DNA from: Bacteroidales bacterium UBA6346
Lineage (GTDB): Bacteria; Bacteroidota; Bacteroidia; Bacteroidales; UBA932
Direction of reading: 5' to 3'
Assembly (NCBI GenBank): GCA_002438905.1
Contig: DJSA01000034.1
Coordinates: 579 to 27,120, forward strand
Length of the DNA stretch: 26,542 nt
A program made the translations under genes and the position numbers. How positions within the stretch are numbered: the first letter of the stretch is position 1; each line of letters starts with the position of its first letter. Of this stretch, positions 22,844 to 26,542 are shown in pieces. The notes beneath the pieces were generated by a model that worked only from the letters and a program-made list of their open reading frames with translations, was not told the DNA's origin and ran no database searches.

Positions 22844-24838
22844 CTATAGAGTCTTATATTTATGGCCGTATTCGAGCATCTGCTCAAGGTAGCCGTCCGT
22901 GTAGGAAATCGCGTAGTCAACCACCTTGCCGTTCTTCTCCACAGGCTCGATACGCGGATTCACGAACCCGCCGTAAGGCTTGAGATTCAGGGAGGCGTAG
23001 CGTTCGAGGACTTCTTTGTGAAGATCATAGTCGATGTTCACGGCATATTTCTCCACGAGAGCCTTCCCGGCCTCGTAGTCGCCCTCGGACTTGATTCGCT
23101 GGACTTCGGCGAGAAGTTCGCCGAACAGGCCGCGCAGAGCCGGGTAATCGTTGACAACAAAATAGGTCTTGCCGTTGCGTACCTTTTTCTCTATCACATT
23201 GTCAGCCAACCCTTTGTCATAGCACCACTGGGCTATGAGCTTGCGGTTCTGCATGTGGGCCTCGGTGTTCTTCTTGCCGAGTTCGACGCGTGAGAACTGC
23301 ACGAGAAGGCCGTTACGTATATAGTTGGAGTACATTGCCTTATAGGCCTCGCCGTCCGGAAGGATGCCGAGTTCTATGAGCTTCGGATCCGCCATGTAGT
23401 AGAGTCCGAAAAGGTCAGCGCGAGTCTCCTCAAGAGTGGAACTGAACTCTCCGAGAGCGTTCGGCGAAGTGCCCGGAAGAAGCTGTCCGCTGCCGTGGCC
23501 GAGGCACTCGTGGAGGTCGGTGTGAATCTCATCGGTGAGGGCGAGGTATTTCTTTGCCATGGCTATCTCATCCTCGTCCCAGGCAAACTCGGTCAGGGTG
23601 CTCTTCGGGGATTCCTGGGCCGCATGGTCATAGGCATGGGTGATGTTCGCGATGGTCACGGACTTGGAGCCGTGCTCGCGACGGATCCAGTCTGCGTTCG
23701 GGAGGTTGATTCCGATAGGAGTCGCAGGATAGCAATCGCCGGCAAGCGTCACGGCATCGATGACCTTTGCCGATATGCCTTTCACCACAGGTTTTCTGAA
23801 CCTCGGGTCGACAGGAGAATGGTCTTCGAACCACTGCGCATTCTCAGAAAGCTTCACCGTGCGCCGCGAAGCCTCCTCGTCACGAACGTTCACGAGAGCC
23901 TCCCAAGTGGCCTTGCGGCCGAGCGGGTCGTTGTAGTCCTCGATAAATCCGTTGATGAAATCCACCGTTCCGAGCGTGTCCTTCACCCATTCGACGTTGT
24001 ATTTGTCCCAAAGGCGAAGGTCGCCGGTGCGGTAGTAGTCTACAAGCGTTCTGATGTACTGTTTCTGAAGTTCGCTCTCGGCGGCATCCGATGCCAGTTC
24101 GAGTTCCTCGACAATCTTTGCTATGGCTGTCCCGTAAAGTCCTCCCAGGCGGTAGGTTTCCTCCCAGATTACCCCATCCGGTCCTTTGACAAGCTTGCTG
24201 TTCAGCCCATAAGACACCGGCTCCGGATCGTTCGGATCGACCATCGCCGCATAGAAATCATCGACTTCCTTTCGGTTCACTCCCTCGTAGAAGTTCACCG
24301 ACGAGCCCTTCACTATGTCTCCGACGTCGGTCTTTCTCCAGCGGTAGAGAGTCGGGGAATAGATTGCCTCAAGCAGTTCCGGGTTCTCATCCCCCACGGC
24401 CGCCATAAGGCTAGCAAAATACTCGCGGGAGCACTCCGGGAAGAACTTTTCTTCGGCGTAGTGGTGGTGTATTCCGTTGCTGAAGAACACCCTCTTGGCG
24501 TAGATGAGGAAGTCGGCGTATTCCTTAGAGTTCCTGTCGCCTTCATATTTTTCGATGATGTCCTCAAGCACATGACGCACCGGCAGATTCACCGCGCAGT
24601 TCTGATCCCAGAGAATGTCACGACCGTATTTCGCCGCCTCACTCAAATGGTAGACATATTCCTTCTGTTTGAGAGTCAGCGCATTCCATCCGGGAACGCG
24701 ATATCTCATAATCTTCAGGTCGGCGAACTCGTCGATGAGATATTTAAAATCAGCGGGAACCTCGTCCTTCGGAGCACCGCATGAGACGGCACAGCCCATA
24801 ATCGTTGCTGCTGCAATCATTTTCAATGTCGTTTTCAT
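22844..24838 (-). CDS. M49-family dipeptidyl peptidase (DPP III-like) lipoprotein
   Basis: A 664-residue zinc metallopeptidase of family M49, which removes dipeptides from the N-termini of short peptides. A signal segment ends in AVSC, with Cys20 as the likely lipid site. The zinc motif is H443-E-C-L-G-H448 (HExxxH), and the third ligand is Glu471 in EETRAD. The start at 24838 is chosen because the upstream ATG at 24865 lies within the -7 promoter box. The lipid anchor puts it in the envelope, where it would trim peptides after import by the SusCD system; that link is inference. It is divergent from the C11 peptidase gene. Confidence 0.9.
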   Translation of the reverse strand: MKTTLKMIAAATIMGCAVSCGAPKDEVPADFKYLIDEFADLKIMRYRVPGWNALTLKQKEYVYHLSEAAKYGRDILWDQNCAVNLPVRHVLEDIIEKYEGDRNSKEYADFLIYAKRVFFSNGIHHHYAEEKFFPECSREYFASLMAAVGDENPELLEAIYSPTLYRWRKTDVGDIVKGSSVNFYEGVNRKEVDDFYAAMVDPNDPEPVSYGLNSKLVKGPDGVIWEETYRLGGLYGTAIAKIVEELELASDAAESELQKQYIRTLVDYYRTGDLRLWDKYNVEWVKDTLGTVDFINGFIEDYNDPLGRKATWEALVNVRDEEASRRTVKLSENAQWFEDHSPVDPRFRKPVVKGISAKVIDAVTLAGDCYPATPIGINLPNADWIRREHGSKSVTIANITHAYDHAAQESPKSTLTEFAWDEDEIAMAKKYLALTDEIHTDLHECLGHGSGQLLPGTSPNALGEFSSTLEETRADLFGLYYMADPKLIELGILPDGEAYKAMYSNYIRNGLLVQFSRVELGKKNTEAHMQNRKLIAQWCYDKGLADNVIEKKVRNGKTYFVVNDYPALRGLFGELLAEVQRIKSEGDYEAGKALVEKYAVNIDYDLHKEVLERYASLNLKPYGGFVNPRIEPVEKNGKVVDYAISYTDGYLEQMLEYGHKYKTL

Positions 24839-24858
24839 ATTCGTAAATATATATTCAT

Positions 24859-24866
24859 CAAACATA
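24859..24866 (-). promoter_or_regulatory. -7 promoter box of the M49 gene
   Basis: Minus strand TATGTTTG fits TAnnTTTG, 20 bases before the ATG at 24838. Its -33 region is poor. It is 36 bases from the opposite-facing box of the C11 gene. Confidence 0.45.
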
Positions 24867-24902
24867 TTCCGTCACAGAAAGACAGGAAACGCGAAATTTT
24901 CA

Positions 24903-24910
24903 TATCTTTG
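24903..24910 (+). promoter_or_regulatory. -7 promoter box of the C11 peptidase gene
   Basis: TATCTTTG followed by C fits TAnnTTTG, leaving a short leader of about 10 bases that holds AGGAAAAA before the ATG at 24927. Confidence 0.5.
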
Positions 24911-24926
24911 CAAATTTAGGAAAAAT

Positions 24927-26312
24927 ATGATTATGGTGCGTCACGCGTTAAAAAATATATTTGTCGGACTGCTGCTGGTTTCAGCCGCAGTTGCCGTTTC
25001 CTGCGAAAAAATTGGCAGCGATTATATCATTGATGGCAGCACAACAACGTGGAAACCGGCGTACAGAAACCCGACGCCAGCGGAAACCGAAACAAGAGCG
25101 CACCTGATGGTAACTGTCGGCTTCAACAATCTCAGCAACTATCTTGCGGAGGATGTCAGGGATCTCGAAGATGGGTTCATTCCTGGAAATTCGGCACAGG
25201 ACAACCTGCTTTTCGTGTTCAGCCACAACACGAACGGAACATATTCCAATGCCACTTCACCTGTGTTGACAAGGCTATACAAAGGAAGCGACGGGCAGAT
25301 CTACCGACAAAAGCTGATTGAATTCGAGCCGGGCAGCATCCCGAATACAAAGGAAAATTTATCGAACGTGCTCAACTACATAAAAGAGCATTATCATCCT
25401 TCAAGTTGCGGAGTGCTTTTTTCATCGCACGGGACCGGGTGGACACCTCCGGGATACTGCTCTAAGCCTGAGCTTTACGAAACAGGAACCGAAGATTCTG
25501 GATTCGCCCTGCCTTACCGCAAGAGAGCGGATGAGGGCGGTGTCCCGGAGCTGACACCATGGAACGGAGTTGTCCCCTACTTCGAGACAGGCGAGCCTCC
25601 GCTCACAAAAAGTTTCGGACAGACAATAATCCCAACGGACACAAGCACTTCATACGAGACTGACATAAAAGAGCTTGCGGAAGGAATTCCATTCAAACTC
25701 GATTACATTATATTCGATGCCTGCTTTATGGGCGGGGTTGAGGTGGCATACGAACTTCGGGACAAATGCAGGTGGCTTTGCGCGTCCCAGACAGAGATTC
25801 TCGCGGATGGGATGAACTATAGAACAATGGCCGCTCGCCTTATCGGTGGAGACACACCGGATCTGCAGGGACTGTGCCAGGAATTCTTCGAATACTACGA
25901 CAGTAAGAACGGCAGCGAGCGTTCCGCAACCATCTCGATGGTGGACTGCTCAAAACTCGGAAGCCTTGCCACCATATGCAAAGGCATCTTTTCACGCCAT
26001 GCCATCAGCACATCGTCCTGCCGAGGAAAAAGCCTGCAAAAATATTTCCACTATTCCTCTCACAGATGGTTCTACGACCTTCGAAGCATAGTTCAGGCGG
26101 CGGGAGCAGGCGAAGAGGAGATTGCCGAACTTGAACAGGCTCTCTCACAATGCGTGGTCTACAAGGCAGCAACCCCCACATTCGCATTGTATGGCTTCCC
26201 AATCAGCTGTCACAGCGGTCTGAGCATGTACCTACCCTACCTAGATAGGACCTACCTCAACAACTACTACAAGACTCTCGCGTGGAACGAGGCGGCGGGG
26301 CTGATTAAGTAG
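24927..26312 (+). CDS. Clostripain-family (C11) cysteine peptidase lipoprotein
   Basis: A 461-residue C11 peptidase. A hydrophobic segment (10-24) and lipobox AVSC (Cys26) predict lipid anchoring. The dyad is His168 in the segment VLFSSHGTGW and Cys266 in IIFDACFMGGVEVAYEL, both in the family contexts. C11 enzymes cut after Arg or Lys and may self-activate; the cleavage preference here is inferred from the family. I chose ATG 24927, 17 bases after the promoter box; the frame continues upstream to 24669, but that would run through the promoter and the M49 gene and bury the signal peptide. An insert rich in polar residues follows the histidine (about 172-225). Confidence 0.88.
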   Translation: MIMVRHALKNIFVGLLLVSAAVAVSCEKIGSDYIIDGSTTTWKPAYRNPTPAETETRAHLMVTVGFNNLSNYLAEDVRDLEDGFIPGNSAQDNLLFVFSHNTNGTYSNATSPVLTRLYKGSDGQIYRQKLIEFEPGSIPNTKENLSNVLNYIKEHYHPSSCGVLFSSHGTGWTPPGYCSKPELYETGTEDSGFALPYRKRADEGGVPELTPWNGVVPYFETGEPPLTKSFGQTIIPTDTSTSYETDIKELAEGIPFKLDYIIFDACFMGGVEVAYELRDKCRWLCASQTEILADGMNYRTMAARLIGGDTPDLQGLCQEFFEYYDSKNGSERSATISMVDCSKLGSLATICKGIFSRHAISTSSCRGKSLQKYFHYSSHRWFYDLRSIVQAAGAGEEEIAELEQALSQCVVYKAATPTFALYGFPISCHSGLSMYLPYLDRTYLNNYYKTLAWNEAAGLIK

Positions 26313-26356
26313 CTGAATAAAAAGCCATAGCAAAACCTCTTGTGGAAACGCGATGC

Positions 26357-26428
26357 GGATGAGACGGGAGAGCCTGAGTGATTTTTTCATGAGCGAGGTT
26401 CTCCATGTCTCATCCATCTGTCAGGCTC
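26357..26428. repeat. Imperfect inverted repeat with an alternative pairing
   Basis: GGATGAGAC (26357-26365) pairs with GTCTCATCC (26407-26415), and inside it GGAGAGCCT (26367-26375) pairs with AGGTTCTCC (26396-26404) with one G-U. Alternatively GAGCCTGA (26370-26377) pairs perfectly with TCAGGCTC (26421-26428). The two forms exclude one another. The element is after the C11 gene and may be its terminator or a repeat remnant. Confidence 0.5.
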
Positions 26429-26441
26429 AAACTCTTTGTTA

Positions 26442-26470
26442 TTGGATATCAAAAAAAAGTTGTATCTTTG
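26442..26470 (+). promoter_or_regulatory. Promoter at the right edge
   Basis: -33 TTG (26442-26444) and -7 TATCTTTG (26463-26470) separated by 18 bases, followed by CAG. Its gene lies beyond the window. Confidence 0.6.
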
Positions 26471-26473
26471 CAG

Positions 26474-26524
26474 CCCCATAAAAAGTCACAGGACTTTTTG
26501 GTGCAATGGGGTTCCATGGTGGAA
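26474..26524 (+). promoter_or_regulatory. Structured 5' leader or small RNA start
   Basis: Immediately after the promoter, CCCCAT (26474-26479) pairs with ATGGGG (26506-26511) and encloses a hairpin AAAAAGTC-acag-GACTTTTT (26480-26499). A second hairpin, TTCCA-tgg-TGGAA (26512-26524), follows. It may be a regulatory leader or a small RNA; the window ends too early to say. Confidence 0.45.
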
Positions 26525-26542
26525 TGCAACGCAGCGATGCGC

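Noticed and set aside
23495..24784. A 429-codon open frame on the plus strand
   Set aside because: It lies wholly antisense to the M49 peptidase, whose zinc motifs and signal peptide are clear; no promoter or recognisable domain supports it.
24669..24926. N-terminal extension of the C11 peptidase
   Set aside because: It would cross the promoter at 24903-24910 and the start of the divergent M49 gene, and would bury the lipoprotein signal peptide.

Overview
The window reads as chromosome of a Bacteroidales bacterium of medium GC content. The grounds are a SusC/SusD pair, many Cys-anchored lipoproteins, family proteins found mainly in Bacteroidetes (DUF4293, DUF3822), repeated promoter cores of the form TAnnTTTG with a TTG box about 18-20 bases upstream, and few strong Shine-Dalgarno sequences. 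I would not name a genus. No tRNA, rRNA, CRISPR array or insertion sequence was seen.

Left part (1-6000): a uridine-phosphorylase-type nucleoside phosphorylase (-), a four-helix DUF4293 membrane protein (+), a membrane-bound LytTR transcription regulator (-) that diverges from a stand-alone fabF (+), and a leftward operon of a single-pass pseudopilin-like protein, a DUF3822 protein and the rRNA methyltransferase RsmD.

Middle part (6000-12950): a rightward set begins with an NrnA-type DHH phosphoesterase overlapped by an FKBP lipoprotein, then a second, two-domain FKBP lipoprotein. A second tight set is MATE transporter, cytidylate-kinase-like protein and serine beta-lactamase-fold hydrolase, the last two sharing a TTGA overlap. 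A convergent deoxynucleoside kinase closes this part.

Right part (13000-26542): an operon that looks like a peptide-utilisation locus. It contains an S9 dipeptidyl peptidase (DPP IV-like) split by a frameshift at a run of eight C, a SusC transporter whose ATG overlaps the peptidase stop codon, SusD, a 65-residue lipoprotein and a larger Calx-beta-like surface lipoprotein. It ends at a strong bidirectional terminator. Beyond it lie XerD (-), an M49 (DPP III-family) lipoprotein peptidase (-) and, divergent from it, a C11 clostripain-family lipoprotein (+). So three peptidases of unrelated families sit around one SusCD pair. The window ends in a promoter followed by a nested RNA hairpin whose downstream gene is cut off.

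The most interesting points are the C8 tract, which could switch the peptidase and, through coupling, SusC; the leader of that operon (a 15-bp palindrome inside a 16-codon upstream ORF that overlaps the TTG start); the structured elements at the right edge; and the pseudopilin-like/DUF3822 pair.
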